DNA from: Psychrobacter sp. UBA5136
Lineage (GTDB): Bacteria; Pseudomonadota; Gammaproteobacteria; Pseudomonadales; Moraxellaceae
Assembly (NCBI RefSeq): GCF_002414005.1
Contig: NZ_DHYG01000043.1
Span: 1 to 64,000 of the forward strand
Direction of reading: 5' to 3'
DNA length: 64,000 bases
Of the stretch, positions 42,701-51,718 are shown in pieces. How positions within the stretch are numbered: the first letter of the stretch is position 1; each line of letters starts with the position of its first letter. Below the pieces are notes generated by a model, which saw only the letters and a program-made list of their open reading frames with translations, was not told the origin of the DNA and made no database searches. The position numbers were made by a program, and so were the translations under genes.

Positions 42701-43126
42701 GTTATGAGCCACTACCGCTTGTCTAAGCTACGTCAGCAAGACCTCAAACTGCAAGAAGATAGTGTCAATCCACTGAAGCCTGGGAGCGGTGGTACTGGTA
42801 AGGCTAAAGACAAACAAGAGGACTGGCTATCGAAAATAGTCGCTAGGTTAAATGAGCTATTCGATACTGAAAATTTGACCGATAGCGATTTAATTAATTA
42901 CTCGCAAACCATCTGGGATAAAGTCAATGAAAATCAAATTGTAATGAAGCAGATCGCTAATAACACTGCCGATAAAGCGATGCTTGGCGATTTTCCAAAC
43001 GCTACATTAGACGCCATCTTTGATAGCCAAGACGCTTATCAAGATATTACCAAACAATTACTATCAGACCCTAAGCGCTTGAGTCAATTCACGCGGTTTT
43101 TACTGGATACGAAGGTAAAGGCTTAG
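39773..43126 (+). CDS. hsdR: Type I restriction endonuclease subunit HsdR
   Basis: DNA-translocating restriction subunit, 1117 residues. The nuclease site D180...E194-L-K196 lies in RIDMVLFINGLPVVTMELK. Helicase Walker A is GSGKS (362-366), motif II DEAH (475-478) and motif III FTATPK. A helical C-terminal region binds the methylase core. It cuts unmodified DNA after translocation. It is separated from hsdM-hsdS by inserted genes. A weak AT-rich leader of 87 bases precedes it, so it may have its own promoter. Confidence 0.94.
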   Translation: MTQTNTATNAHNITYESVFQADIISQMQAQGWKLGRSAHYQRETALYEQDALDFVRSTQPEQWDKFCKVYPINSERHFISALVKQLGKADVNATDGASRTYGTLGVLRHGLKIRNARFSLCQFKPDHNLNPDITARYKRNICRLVPELVYSPHIKVDADANSDSPDLKTDPKVAKRNRIDMVLFINGLPVVTMELKSEFKQSVDSAISQYKRTRLPKDTDTGKPEPLLSFKRGALVHFAVSQYEVYMTTRLAGENSYFLPFNKGTSEGGAGNDVPDDSSRYATDYLWNEVLTPEHLLAILGRFVHLQIETVEDWEGRKSKKETLIFPRYHQWEVVTKLVNAAINEGAGQSSEQRYLIQHSAGSGKSNSIAWTAHQLSTLHNSDGAKHFHSVIVITDRTVLDDQLQDTIYQFEHADGVVGRINNKEGDGSKSEKLAAALENSQPIIIVTIQTFPYVLRAIENSAVLKERRYAIIADEAHSSQTGATARKLKEVLASGTVNESATISSDGVIADNIEIHDQPLSSEDMLDSVIAARRSSPNLSYYAFTATPKPKTIELFGRLPNPELPPSKQNIPESYHVYSMRQAIEEGFILDVLKNYTNYKVVYQLTQKLAAEDKEVDTRRATIKLNNWVRLHDHNIAQKVKVIIEHFNENIKGLLGGQAKAMVVTGSRKEAVRYKLAFDRYISEQGYQRINAMVAFSGEVSFHANDPDSSALLEQKFTEQTMNPNLKGRDMRKAFDSDDYQVMLVANKFQTGFDQPKLCAMYVDKKLGGVDCVQTLSRLNRTYAGKSESGTFVLDFFNDPEDILEAFQPYYKNATLDEVSDPDTVFELYDKLVASKIFHWAEVEQLVIAFYASSKSNAAISNICKPAVERWQKRYQEARTQAAQAKILLDRSKATADAVLIANAETDYKGYKTEQDALEIFKKDLATFTRQYEFMSQIVDYDNKDLEKLSLYARHLQPMLRERLDDDEEVDLSNIVMSHYRLSKLRQQDLKLQEDSVNPLKPGSGGTGKAKDKQEDWLSKIVARLNELFDTENLTDSDLINYSQTIWDKVNENQIVMKQIANNTADKAMLGDFPNATLDAIFDSQDAYQDITKQLLSDPKRLSQFTRFLLDTKVKA

Positions 43127-43224
43127 GAGAAGGTGAACCCTAATTATGCGCGATCATCTTATAAAGCATGAATATATATAAGAATGTATTGCTAGATCAA
43201 AAGTCAAAATAACTAAGGGTCAAT

Positions 43225-44439
43225 ATGGCTTTTATTTGTATAAAGAATGATGAAAAAATCTATAGTTTTATGTATAGCCTAAAAGACTGGATAGCGTTAA
43301 AAGAAGATAAAACGTCCAGTTTCAATATGGCTTGCTGTGGCAATCGAGCAATACTAAAGACAAGTAAGCTAGGTACGCAGTTCTTCGCCCATAAGACAAA
43401 ACCTAAAGACTCTAACTGCTCGACTGGTGGTGAAACTGCCGAACACATGCATATCAAATATCTTGTTATGAAAGAATTAGATAGAAATGGTTGGAATGTA
43501 GCAGTCGAAAAAAGAGGGGTTACCCCTAGTGGTGAGGAATGGATAGCAGATATCTACGCAGAAAAAGGTAAAGCTAAGATTGCCATTGAAGTGCAATGGA
43601 GCCCTCAAACTTTTATAGAAACAAAATGCAGACAAGAAAAATATGCTCAATCAGATGTAAGGTGTGCGTGGTTGCTTAGAAGTGGCTCAATTAAAGATAC
43701 CAACGCAATTACAGGCGATTATGCTTATAGTACGAAAGATATACCTGTATTCTCTATTTATAGAAATAAGACGCAGGACAATCAAGCTTATATGATTTAT
43801 AACGTGAATAAGCTAGACAGCAACAGTAGTCGGTACAACCACCGTTCATTTAAGCCTATTACGCTACCATTAGAGAATTTTATACAAAGATTGGTGTCAC
43901 AAGGCCTAGTTTTTATACCTTATGAGCGATTCACCTCTACAAAGTTTAGATTTAAATCCAACGGTATCACTGAGATGACTTTAGGGGTGAGTAAAGACTC
44001 TTGCGCTAAATGTGGTTACTCCAATCCGATAATTTCTGAGGTGAGATATAAAGAAGACTATAAAGTACGTTCTAAGAAAATAAAAAATTGTAGCGATAAA
44101 GAGCTTAGAATTATTAATACACATTTTTCTAAGAATTATGTTTTTTCACCCATAAAAAAGGTGCGTAGTGAAATACTTAACAAAGTTTTTATAGTCAACA
44201 CTTGTGTTGAATGTGGTTTTGTCATAGATAGAGATGGTCAATATAGTACCTATTTAAAAAAATTTTTCACTAAGCCGCTTTTTATAAAGCATTTAGGTCT
44301 TAATACAGAAAAATTCTATACTTCGAATACAACTCTTAATACGGAATGTGTTTACCTTGTAAACAACAGTTTCAAAATCAAATATAACGAGAGTTTTGAG
44401 TTTGGTAAATGGGTTACTAGAGATAGTGAACCAGTTTAA
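43225..44439 (+). CDS. CoiA-like nuclease-domain protein
   Basis: 404 residues. The N-terminal 180 fit the CoiA competence-protein family: FFAHKTKPK, ETAEHMHIKYLVMKEL, and the nuclease-like WIADIYAEKGKAKIAIEVQWS (Asp, Glu-x-Gln) followed by REKYAQSDVRCAWLLRSG. The C-terminal half has Cys pairs CAKCGY and CVECGF that could bind zinc. CoiA-like proteins occur in competence and in defence islands. It follows hsdR by about 100 bases on the same strand. Confidence 0.78.
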   Translation: MAFICIKNDEKIYSFMYSLKDWIALKEDKTSSFNMACCGNRAILKTSKLGTQFFAHKTKPKDSNCSTGGETAEHMHIKYLVMKELDRNGWNVAVEKRGVTPSGEEWIADIYAEKGKAKIAIEVQWSPQTFIETKCRQEKYAQSDVRCAWLLRSGSIKDTNAITGDYAYSTKDIPVFSIYRNKTQDNQAYMIYNVNKLDSNSSRYNHRSFKPITLPLENFIQRLVSQGLVFIPYERFTSTKFRFKSNGITEMTLGVSKDSCAKCGYSNPIISEVRYKEDYKVRSKKIKNCSDKELRIINTHFSKNYVFSPIKKVRSEILNKVFIVNTCVECGFVIDRDGQYSTYLKKFFTKPLFIKHLGLNTEKFYTSNTTLNTECVYLVNNSFKIKYNESFEFGKWVTRDSEPV

Positions 44440-44536
44440 TCAGAATAATTGGCATATATGATTGTTTATAAAAAATCATATAATGTAATTTACTACTGTA
44501 GATTTTGCAATAATTACTATATAAGTTTGAAAGCAA

Positions 44537-44851
44537 TCAAACGTAATCCTTTTGCCATACTGCGTTTTTGCAAACCATACAACACCAACTATCTTGAGCA
44601 CGCATATATAGGATATCTGCTGGCATCTCTACCGGGCAAGCACTTGCACAGTACTCACAGAGCACATCATCTAAACAAGCGTAACATTGAGCAATCGTCT
44701 CAAACAATAGATTTGAGCTGATTCTATATTTCTGACATATCATTTGTACATGTTCAAGATAATCCTCCTTATGATCATATACCCAATAATCAACACAGAT
44801 TTTTTGATCTCTACTATTCTGTGTCATACCAAATTCAAGTTTGATACCCAT
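44537..44851 (-). CDS. Small Cys-rich protein of unknown function
   Basis: 104 residues. Three Cys groups, CYACLDDVLCEYC, SACPVEM and WCCMVCKNAVW, could form one or two zinc sites. The N-terminal half reads MGIKLEFGMTQNSRDQ. A strong AGGAG seven bases before ATG 44851 decides the start; a longer start at 44869 lacks one. It lies between the integrase and the CoiA-like gene in the same direction as the integrase. I do not recognise a family. The overlapping plus-strand frame is not credible. Confidence 0.65.
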   Translation of the reverse strand: MGIKLEFGMTQNSRDQKICVDYWVYDHKEDYLEHVQMICQKYRISSNLLFETIAQCYACLDDVLCEYCASACPVEMPADILYMRAQDSWCCMVCKNAVWQKDYV

Positions 44852-44931
44852 AGTATGTCTCCTAATCAAAATGTCATTACATGTTCTATCGATTAGTTAG
44901 TTGTACAGAACTTTAAAAAAATTATATGAAG

Positions 44932-46209
44932 TTATGTCTGTAAGAGACTCTTAATCACCTCATCTTGAGTCATTCCTATATGCTTGCAATAAAAAGCTTC
45001 AATCTCATCTAAAGCTTCACGTAATTGTCGCTGTGATACCTGTATGTAATGTAGTGTCACATCATCACTAGATTTAGCCTCACGATGATTGAGCAGTCTC
45101 TTTAACACTGGATAGGTTACATTAAGACTATTAGCGACAGTGCCAAATGTACGACGCAAATCGTGAGGCGTAATGTGCAAGCCAGCTTTGTTTGATATTG
45201 AATGATAACTACCGCTCAAATCTTTAACGTGGTCGCTATTTCTTTTCAAATCACTCGGAAATACCCAACGCTCTCCATTGCTCAATCTATAGCGTTCACT
45301 AAGTATGGCTTGAAGTATTTTTCCAGTAGGCATATGGTAATCAGAACCATTTTTAGTGGCTTTAAAAACGATACGAGCAGCGTCAAGATCTACATCTTCC
45401 CATCTTAGTGTCTGCGCTTCATTTAAGCGAACTCCAGCAAACATAAAAAGCAGTAAAAGATCACGAGCATTATTGCTATAAGATGCTTGTTTGAAAGAAC
45501 TACCGTCACGGTGTTCAATCAAAGTTCTAAAATATACTCCTAAATACTCTTCTTCAACATGACGAGTACGAGGTTTAATTTTGTTCCAATCATTTTTGGC
45601 ATTCAGTATTCGAATGGGTTGATCCTTTATTATGTACTCCTCATCGTCATCTAAGAAGCTATCTTGACAATAATTCCATACTGATCGAAGAGCTCGCATA
45701 GTAGCATTCGCTTGAGCTGGACTAGATTTGCTGATTTCCTTATGTTTTTCACTTATCATAGTTTTAGTTATATCGTTTAACGATATATCAAGCCAGTCAT
45801 CGAGTCGACCAAGTATTTGCTGATCATAAGTTTCAATAGTACGGCTGGCAAGATTTGGCTTCATAGATTTAAAGTAGGTATATGCTTCATTAAGTGTCGG
45901 TATATCAGAATCTTGAATGTCTTTTAACTTTGGAGTAGCGTGATAACCATCGTAAACATCAAGTCCCTTTTTTATGTTGACCATCATCGTGCTCGCTTTT
46001 TCACGAGCTTCAGTCAAAGTGATTAGATGTGTTTCTTCAACTTCGTCACGATAGAGCTTACCATTGATGCGTTTATGAAGCGTGTATCTCTTAGATTGCT
46101 TACCCACACGAAGTGCAAAACCCGTTAATACTTCATCCATGTAGATGTCTGTACCATTTGAAGCATATGCAACTGAATCGATAAACTTCTTACTAAGCTT
46201 AACTTTCAT
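44932..46209 (-). CDS. Tyrosine-type site-specific integrase (P4-like)
   Basis: 425 residues. An N-terminal arm-binding domain (MKVKLSKKFIDSVAYASNGT, then YMDEVLTGFALRVG) is typical of integrases that use tRNA genes. The core domain starts near residue 120. Catalytic residues are Arg in FAGVRLNEAQ, His-x-x-Arg in HDLRRTF, His in LLNHR and Tyr in TLHYIQV. The gene lies 183 bases from the 3' end of tRNA-Leu, the usual place for an island integrase. No damage is seen. Confidence 0.93.
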   Translation of the reverse strand: MKVKLSKKFIDSVAYASNGTDIYMDEVLTGFALRVGKQSKRYTLHKRINGKLYRDEVEETHLITLTEAREKASTMMVNIKKGLDVYDGYHATPKLKDIQDSDIPTLNEAYTYFKSMKPNLASRTIETYDQQILGRLDDWLDISLNDITKTMISEKHKEISKSSPAQANATMRALRSVWNYCQDSFLDDDEEYIIKDQPIRILNAKNDWNKIKPRTRHVEEEYLGVYFRTLIEHRDGSSFKQASYSNNARDLLLLFMFAGVRLNEAQTLRWEDVDLDAARIVFKATKNGSDYHMPTGKILQAILSERYRLSNGERWVFPSDLKRNSDHVKDLSGSYHSISNKAGLHITPHDLRRTFGTVANSLNVTYPVLKRLLNHREAKSSDDVTLHYIQVSQRQLREALDEIEAFYCKHIGMTQDEVIKSLLQT

Positions 46210-46349
46210 AATTCATCCGTCACGCCGCAGTTATTATATTAATAGCACTATAATACGTGAACATGCAGATGTATTAAAGTATCAAGATAGTATCAAAATT
46301 TTATTTTACGCTGTTATTACTCGACCAATTTATAAATAATTCACGCAAT

Positions 46350-46385
46350 AAAAAACCCTCACAATCTATAGACTGTAAGGGTTTC
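46350..46385 (-). terminator. Terminator of the tRNA-Leu transcript
   Basis: On the minus strand AAACCCTTACAG / TTGTGAGGGTTT is followed by a U-rich run. It lies just past the tRNA 3' end. Confidence 0.8.
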
Positions 46386-46391
46386 GTATAG

Positions 46392-46478
46392 TGGTACCAG
46401 TGGTCGGACTCGAACCGACACGCTTTTAAAGGCAACGGATTTTGAATCCGTCATGTCTACCAATTCCATCACACTGGC
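46392..46478 (-). tRNA. tRNA-Leu (anticodon CAA)
   Basis: 87 bases. Acceptor stem GCCAGTG pairs with CACTGGT, followed by A and an encoded CCA. The anticodon loop is TTCAAAA between ACGGA and TCCGT. A variable arm and the T-arm GGTTCGAGTCC complete it, typical of a class II tRNA-Leu. Its 3' end faces the integrase, so it is the likely attachment site of the defence island. Confidence 0.95.
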
Positions 46479-46552
46479 ATGTTAGGAGATAAAGTCTTTA
46501 CTACTAGACGATATCAAATTGGGCTACAGGGTTAACTCTGTATAGGCTGCGT

Positions 46553-46580
46553 ATTATAGCAGCCTAGATGTAGCCGTCAA
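46553..46580 (-). promoter_or_regulatory. Promoter of tRNA-Leu
   Basis: TTGACG (46580-46575), 16-bp spacer, TATAAT (46558-46553) on the minus strand. It gives a leader of about 70 bases before the tRNA. Confidence 0.7.
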
Positions 46581-46615
46581 GAATTATTTATCATATTTGC
46601 GATAAAAATTCATTT

Positions 46616-47389
46616 TTAACCAACAAAGGCACGCTCAACGGCATAATCTGCTTGCACGCCCATGCGCGGTGAGACTGTAAGACCGAAGTCGTCCAAAATT
46701 GTCGAGATATCCGCATTAAATGGCATACTACCGCAGATAAGTACACGATCATCGTCTTTATTCATAGGCGGCAGGCCAATATCTTCAAAGAACTTGCCAG
46801 ACTTCATCAGGTCAGTGATACGGCCAGTATTTCTAAACTCTTCACGCGTGACGGTAGGGTAGTAAATGAATTTTTTACGGAATTCTTCCCCAAAGATTTC
46901 GTCGTTTGGCAGCTCTTCTTCGAACATCTCCCGATAAGCCAAATCTTTGACCTGACGCACGCCGTGCACCAAGATAATTTTGTCAAAACGCTCATAGACT
47001 TCAGGGTCCCGTGACAACGCTAAAAATGGCGCAAGCCCTGTACCCGTTGACAGCATATATAAATGCTTACCCGGTAATAAATCGTCCAGTACCAGGGTGC
47101 CCGTTGGCTTTTTACTGACCAACAACTCATCGCCCACTTTGATATGCTGTAAGCGCGAGGTTAGCGGACCGTCTTGTACTTTAATGGAGAAAAATTCCAG
47201 ATGCTCTTCGTAGTTGGGGCTAGCAATCGAGTACGCACGCAATAGCGGTCTACCGTCGACAACGATGCCAATCATCGCAAACTCGCCATTACGGAAGCGT
47301 AAGCCATCGTCACGCGTGGTTTTGATGCTAAATAAAGAGTCATTCCAATGATGAACCTCTGTAACCGTTTCGGTGCGGAGTTTTGACAT
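46616..47389 (-). CDS. fpr: Ferredoxin-NADP+ reductase
   Basis: Flavoprotein of 257 residues that moves electrons between NADPH and ferredoxin or flavodoxin. FAD site: RAYSIASPNYEEHLEFFSIKV. NADP site: STGTGLAPFLAL, then CGSMPFN. The C-terminus ADYAVERAFVG is typical of bacterial subclass I Fpr. It supplies reducing power for Fe-S repair and oxidative stress responses. It marks the return to core genome beyond the tRNA. Confidence 0.94.
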   Translation of the reverse strand: MSKLRTETVTEVHHWNDSLFSIKTTRDDGLRFRNGEFAMIGIVVDGRPLLRAYSIASPNYEEHLEFFSIKVQDGPLTSRLQHIKVGDELLVSKKPTGTLVLDDLLPGKHLYMLSTGTGLAPFLALSRDPEVYERFDKIILVHGVRQVKDLAYREMFEEELPNDEIFGEEFRKKFIYYPTVTREEFRNTGRITDLMKSGKFFEDIGLPPMNKDDDRVLICGSMPFNADISTILDDFGLTVSPRMGVQADYAVERAFVG

Positions 47390-47836
47390 AAAGCCCTCGT
47401 TAGTAAGTGGTAATGTGTATTCGCCAATTAAAAGATGTGCTAAATAAGATTTTTAACTGGTTTAAAGTGATGCAAAGTGTTAATTAAGATAAAGCGTTGA
47501 ATCAGCCAGACAAGCAATAAAAACCATTATTTTAACATTATTATGAGGTTTTATAAGGCATCAGGTTTTATCAAATAACAGCCCTGCCGATAAAAGTAAT
47601 TTTTGACGCGCATACTTTATAAGTGCGCACTCTCTATAAGTGTGTAGTTTATGAATGCATGTTTTATGAATGCAAGCCATTCTCAATAAATTTCTCGCTC
47701 ATCATAACAAACTTTAAAATAAAAATCCGCCTAGCCGCCCGTCTCTACCATGATAAAATGGAATATCGTTAGCGAATAATTTTCTATCATTGGCGCGCGC
47801 CATTATTATCAGCTATTTACTTTTGGGATTGAAGTT
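47390..47836. other. Intergenic region between fpr and trmO
   Basis: 447 bases between divergent genes. I see no gene or RNA. It has a short direct repeat, TTATGAATGCA, at 47649 and 47664, and AT-rich promoter-like tracts, none convincing. Confidence 0.5.
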
Positions 47837-48706
47837 ATGACTTGTCAGACTGCGGCGCCTTTCAGCCATCATCTATCACCCATTATCGGCTACCACCGCG
47901 CGCCGCTGTCACAAAAGTTTGGCGCGCCAAGGCAGCCAAATCTGGTAGCGCTTACCAGTGTCATTGAAATGCTGGCGCCGTATGATACGCCAGCCGCGTT
48001 TATCGGACTGGAAGATTTTAGCCATATTTGGGTCAGCTGGCAGTTTCATCATAACTATTTATATAAAGACAGTTTATACAAAGACAATCAGCCCAATAAA
48101 AACAATAAAACCGCTAGCAATTTTCGCCCGCAAGTGCGGCCGCCGCGTTTGGGTGGTAATCAAAAAATAGGCGTATTTGCCAGTCGCAGTATGTATCGAC
48201 CCTCAGCGCTCGGCTTGTCCGTGGTCAAGCTTGAGCGCATTGAGATTGTAGAGGGTCGGGTATTACTTATCGTTAGCGGGGCTGATATGATAGATGGGAC
48301 GCCAATTATCGATATCAAGCCTTATGTCGCTTATAGTGATGCAATGCCTGAAGCGCAAAGCGGTTTTGCACCCTCTGCGCCGCACTTGCTGGAGGTGAGG
48401 GTTTCTGAGTTGGCTTATGCGCAGTTTGAGCAAATCATCGCCAATCAAAGGTTTGCCAATGGCGTAGAAAAAAACGCTAAAGATGAGAGATTGACGGTTA
48501 AAGCGGTCATTTATAACACTCAAAAACAGTTGTTGATATCTGATCTCGATACGATTAAAGCCTTGATAGCCCAAGACCCGCGCCCGGCTTATCGGCGTAG
48601 AGAGACAGGGTCGTCATTTGTCATGCGTTATAAGTCTGTTGATGTCAGCTTTCAGTTATTGAAAACAGATGAATTACAGATAACAAATATCGCCATAGTA
48701 GAATGA
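47837..48706 (+). CDS. trmO: tRNA t6A37 N6-methyltransferase TrmO
   Basis: 289 residues of the TrmO (YaeB/TsaA) family, which methylates t6A37 to m6t6A in tRNA-Thr using SAM. Motifs: PIIGYHRAPLSQKFGAPRQ, FEDFSHIWVSWQFH, RPPRLGGNQKIGVFASRSMYRP and GTPIIDIKPYVAYSDA. The C-terminal domain ends in RRRETGSSFVMRYKSVDVSF. An insert (YKDSLYKDNQPNKNNK) near residue 78 is longer than in E. coli. Confidence 0.93.
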   Translation: MTCQTAAPFSHHLSPIIGYHRAPLSQKFGAPRQPNLVALTSVIEMLAPYDTPAAFIGLEDFSHIWVSWQFHHNYLYKDSLYKDNQPNKNNKTASNFRPQVRPPRLGGNQKIGVFASRSMYRPSALGLSVVKLERIEIVEGRVLLIVSGADMIDGTPIIDIKPYVAYSDAMPEAQSGFAPSAPHLLEVRVSELAYAQFEQIIANQRFANGVEKNAKDERLTVKAVIYNTQKQLLISDLDTIKALIAQDPRPAYRRRETGSSFVMRYKSVDVSFQLLKTDELQITNIAIVE

Positions 48707-48791
48707 AAGTAAATTATCAGAATTATAGTAAATATCGCCGCTGCCAAATGCCTTAAACCTTATAAGAATAAAACTATAAAAGAAGACAATT

Positions 48792-50579
48792 ATGCCTGCT
48801 CAAAAGTACTCGATAGTGATTGATTTACGTTGGTGCCTAGACGAATTGTTGGCAGATAAGGTGATTGATCAACGCGGCTATAATCTTATTATTACCAGTC
48901 GCCGCAACAAGGCTCAGCATCCGCTCCTGACCATCAGCGAGTTTGGTTTGCCAAATGGTCATGCGCCTGATAATAGTCCTGAAAATAAATTAACGCTGGC
49001 GTGGCTCAATCAGTGGCTTGCTGCCAAAGCAGATATGCCGCTGGTGCGTATTGACCCGTTAAAGGTCGATGTACCGGCGGTGACGCAGCTGATGTCGTTT
49101 GAGTATGCACGCTCGCAGTATATCTTATCGATTGAGGTGACGCTGGATGAGGTGGTGATTGGCACCGATCAGCCGTTTTATACCGATTGGCATGGCAATA
49201 TTGAAAAATTGATTAAATCAAAGAGCTATCGTACGGTCTTTATCAATCCTGAACAAATCAATCGCTATCGGCAAGAGTTTTATCAAGTCACGCAGGCGAT
49301 TGCGGGCGCAAACTCCCTGCATAAGCGCGCGGCGGCGGACGTCACCAATGTCGAAGCCTTATTGCAGCTCGGCGATAACGCCAACCCCGATGCCAACGAC
49401 CAACATATTGTAAAAGTCGTTGATTGGCTGTTGCAATATGCCTTTGAGCAGCGCGCGAGCGACATTCATCTAGAGCCGCGCCGCGAGACAGGCAAAGTGC
49501 GTTTTCGTATTGATGGGGTATTGCATAGTGTCTATGAGATGCCGCTCGCGATTATAGTGGCAGTGACCGCCCGTATTAAAATTTTGGGACGGCTCAATGT
49601 CGCAGAAAAGCGCAAACCGCAAGATGGACGCTTAAAAACGCGGACACCAAAAGGCTTAGAGACTGAGCTGCGTCTTTCTACCATGCCGACCGCTTTTGGC
49701 GAAAAGCTCGTGATGCGGGTATTTGACCCAGAAGTGCTGGTGCGCTCATTTGCTCAGCTTGGTCTATCAGGTAAGCAGCTTGAGACGTGGCATGAGCTGA
49801 CCGCGCATCCAAACGGCATTATTTTGGTTACTGGTCCGACAGGTTCGGGTAAAACGACCACTTTATATAGTACGCTAAAGCAACTTGCCACCGAGCAAGT
49901 CAATGTTTGTACCATTGAAGATCCGATTGAAATGATTGAGCCCGCCTTTAATCAAATGCAGGTCAATCCGGGGGTAGATTTGCATTTTGCCGACGGTATT
50001 CGCTCGTTGATGCGCCAAGACCCAGACATTATTATGGTCGGTGAGATTCGTGATGCCGAAACCGCTAATATGGCCGTGCAAGCGTCGTTAACGGGACATT
50101 TGGTACTTTCGACTTTGCACACCAATGACGCACCAAGCTCTATCACCCGTCTGCACGATTTGGGTATTCAGCCTTTTTTAACCTCAGCAACGATATTGGG
50201 CGTAATGGCGCAGCGCCTGCTGCGAACGTTATGCCCGCATTGCAAGCAAACGGTTGATGTCACCGCAGATAGCGAGATAGCTATTCAATGGCAAGAGCTG
50301 GTACAGCCTTGGCGCGCGCCCGTGCCCGCCCAAGTTTATAAAGCGCAGGGCTGTGAGCACTGCCGCCATACCGGTTATCAAGGCCGCGTTGGGCTATACG
50401 AGATTATGCCATTATCCAATGAGCTAAAAAAACTGGTCGCCGCCGATGCCAATTTAGACACGCTTAAGCAGCAAGCCTACCGCGAAGGCGTACAGCCGCT
50501 GCGCCTATCTGGAGCAAAACGCATTAGCGAAGGGTTAACGACCATAGAAGAAGTGATGCGCGTGGTGCCGTTACATTAA
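48792..50579 (+). CDS. gspE: Type II secretion ATPase GspE
   Basis: Cytoplasmic ATPase, 595 residues, that drives pseudopilus assembly. The N-terminal domain is followed by ASDIHLEPRRETGKVRFRIDG, Walker A GPTGSGKTTTLYS, the Asp box (IEDPIEMIEP), Walker B (DIIMVGEIRDAETA), the His box (GHLVLSTLHTNDAPSS) and a C-terminal zinc element CPHC...CEHC. The zinc group and later GspHIJK favour GspE over PilB. The other gsp genes are not in the window. Confidence 0.9.
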   Translation: MPAQKYSIVIDLRWCLDELLADKVIDQRGYNLIITSRRNKAQHPLLTISEFGLPNGHAPDNSPENKLTLAWLNQWLAAKADMPLVRIDPLKVDVPAVTQLMSFEYARSQYILSIEVTLDEVVIGTDQPFYTDWHGNIEKLIKSKSYRTVFINPEQINRYRQEFYQVTQAIAGANSLHKRAAADVTNVEALLQLGDNANPDANDQHIVKVVDWLLQYAFEQRASDIHLEPRRETGKVRFRIDGVLHSVYEMPLAIIVAVTARIKILGRLNVAEKRKPQDGRLKTRTPKGLETELRLSTMPTAFGEKLVMRVFDPEVLVRSFAQLGLSGKQLETWHELTAHPNGIILVTGPTGSGKTTTLYSTLKQLATEQVNVCTIEDPIEMIEPAFNQMQVNPGVDLHFADGIRSLMRQDPDIIMVGEIRDAETANMAVQASLTGHLVLSTLHTNDAPSSITRLHDLGIQPFLTSATILGVMAQRLLRTLCPHCKQTVDVTADSEIAIQWQELVQPWRAPVPAQVYKAQGCEHCRHTGYQGRVGLYEIMPLSNELKKLVAADANLDTLKQQAYREGVQPLRLSGAKRISEGLTTIEEVMRVVPLH

Positions 50580-50693
50580 CAATGGCTTGGTTAAACACGA
50601 CTTGAAAAACCCATTTATCAGAGCAATTAATACCATTACGACTACCAAATACAGATTTTAAGATACTCCACCTATTGATTTTTATTAACGAGA

Positions 50694-51488
50694 TTGTTTA
50701 TGTTTACTGATACGCATTGCCATCTAAACCGTTTGGATTTAACCAAGTATGATGGTCAATTGTCCGGTGCTATTGCTGCGATGAAAGAGGCGAATGTTAC
50801 CCGTGCCATGGCGATCATGTGTGATTTCGCTGAATACGATGAGATTGCTGATATTGTTCGTACTTACAATGATGAGACGCTAAATCTTGGTATGAGCGTT
50901 GGCATTCATCCTTGTGAAGATATCAGCGTCTTACAGTCAGCGACGGTCGAGCGCTTGATCAAAACCGCTGATGCGGAGCACGTGTGGGCGATAGGGGAAA
51001 CGGGACTGGATTATTACTGGTCGACGGAAAATAAAAAGGAGCAACAAGCCAGCCTTGCACGTCATATTCATGCCAGCCAAAGCTTAAAAAAACCCCTAGT
51101 CGTGCATATGCGTGATGCCAAAGAAGACACGCTTGATATCCTAAAAGCAGAAGGCGCTGAACACGGTATCATTCATTGCTTTACCGAGGACTGGGAGACG
51201 GCAAAACGAGCGTTAGACTTAGGGTTTTATATTTCATTTTCGGGCATTGTGAGCTTTAAAAGCGCGCAAATCATTCAAGATGCTGCAAAAAATATGCCCA
51301 AGGATAGAATACTTATCGAAACCGACAGTCCATATTTAGCGCCTGTGCCAAAGCGCGGCAAGCCTAATGAACCTGCGTACGTACCGTATGTGGCAAGCTA
51401 TCTTGCCCAGATGTATGGCTGGAGTAGCGATGAAGTCGGCGCACTGACTGCAAAAAACTTTGAAAATTTACTGGCACAGTACCACTAA
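50694..51488 (+). CDS. TatD-family metal-dependent DNase
   Basis: 264 residues. Metal ligands typical of TatD: THCHLNRLDL near the start, IGETGLDYYW, VVHMRDA, IHCFTEDW and ETDSPYLAPVPKRGKPNEP. It is a YcfH/TatD-like TIM-barrel hydrolase with 3'-5' exonuclease or deacylase-like activity in relatives. ATG 50700 is an alternative start. It stands between gspE and a TetR gene. Confidence 0.92.
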   Translation: MFMFTDTHCHLNRLDLTKYDGQLSGAIAAMKEANVTRAMAIMCDFAEYDEIADIVRTYNDETLNLGMSVGIHPCEDISVLQSATVERLIKTADAEHVWAIGETGLDYYWSTENKKEQQASLARHIHASQSLKKPLVVHMRDAKEDTLDILKAEGAEHGIIHCFTEDWETAKRALDLGFYISFSGIVSFKSAQIIQDAAKNMPKDRILIETDSPYLAPVPKRGKPNEPAYVPYVASYLAQMYGWSSDEVGALTAKNFENLLAQYH

Positions 51489-51718
51489 AATGGTTATGCT
51501 ATGACCAATCAGTCATTTATTAACGAGTGTGTGGTTTCTTGTTTTATGTATTTTTAATACTGAACTTAACCCTATGATTATAATGACTGGTCAGCAAACA
51601 TAAGCATATTTCCTTTGGTGGTATTGGCGTAGCGGTTATACAATCCATACGTGTGCTGCCGATACAATAATGTAAAGGACGGTCATATGCATGATATTGT
51701 CAGGTTTTAGGAGAAATT

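Noticed and set aside
44449..44721. A 90-residue plus-strand frame after the CoiA-like gene.
   Set aside because: It overlaps the Cys-rich minus-strand gene, which has a strong ribosome site and patterned Cys; the plus frame has neither.
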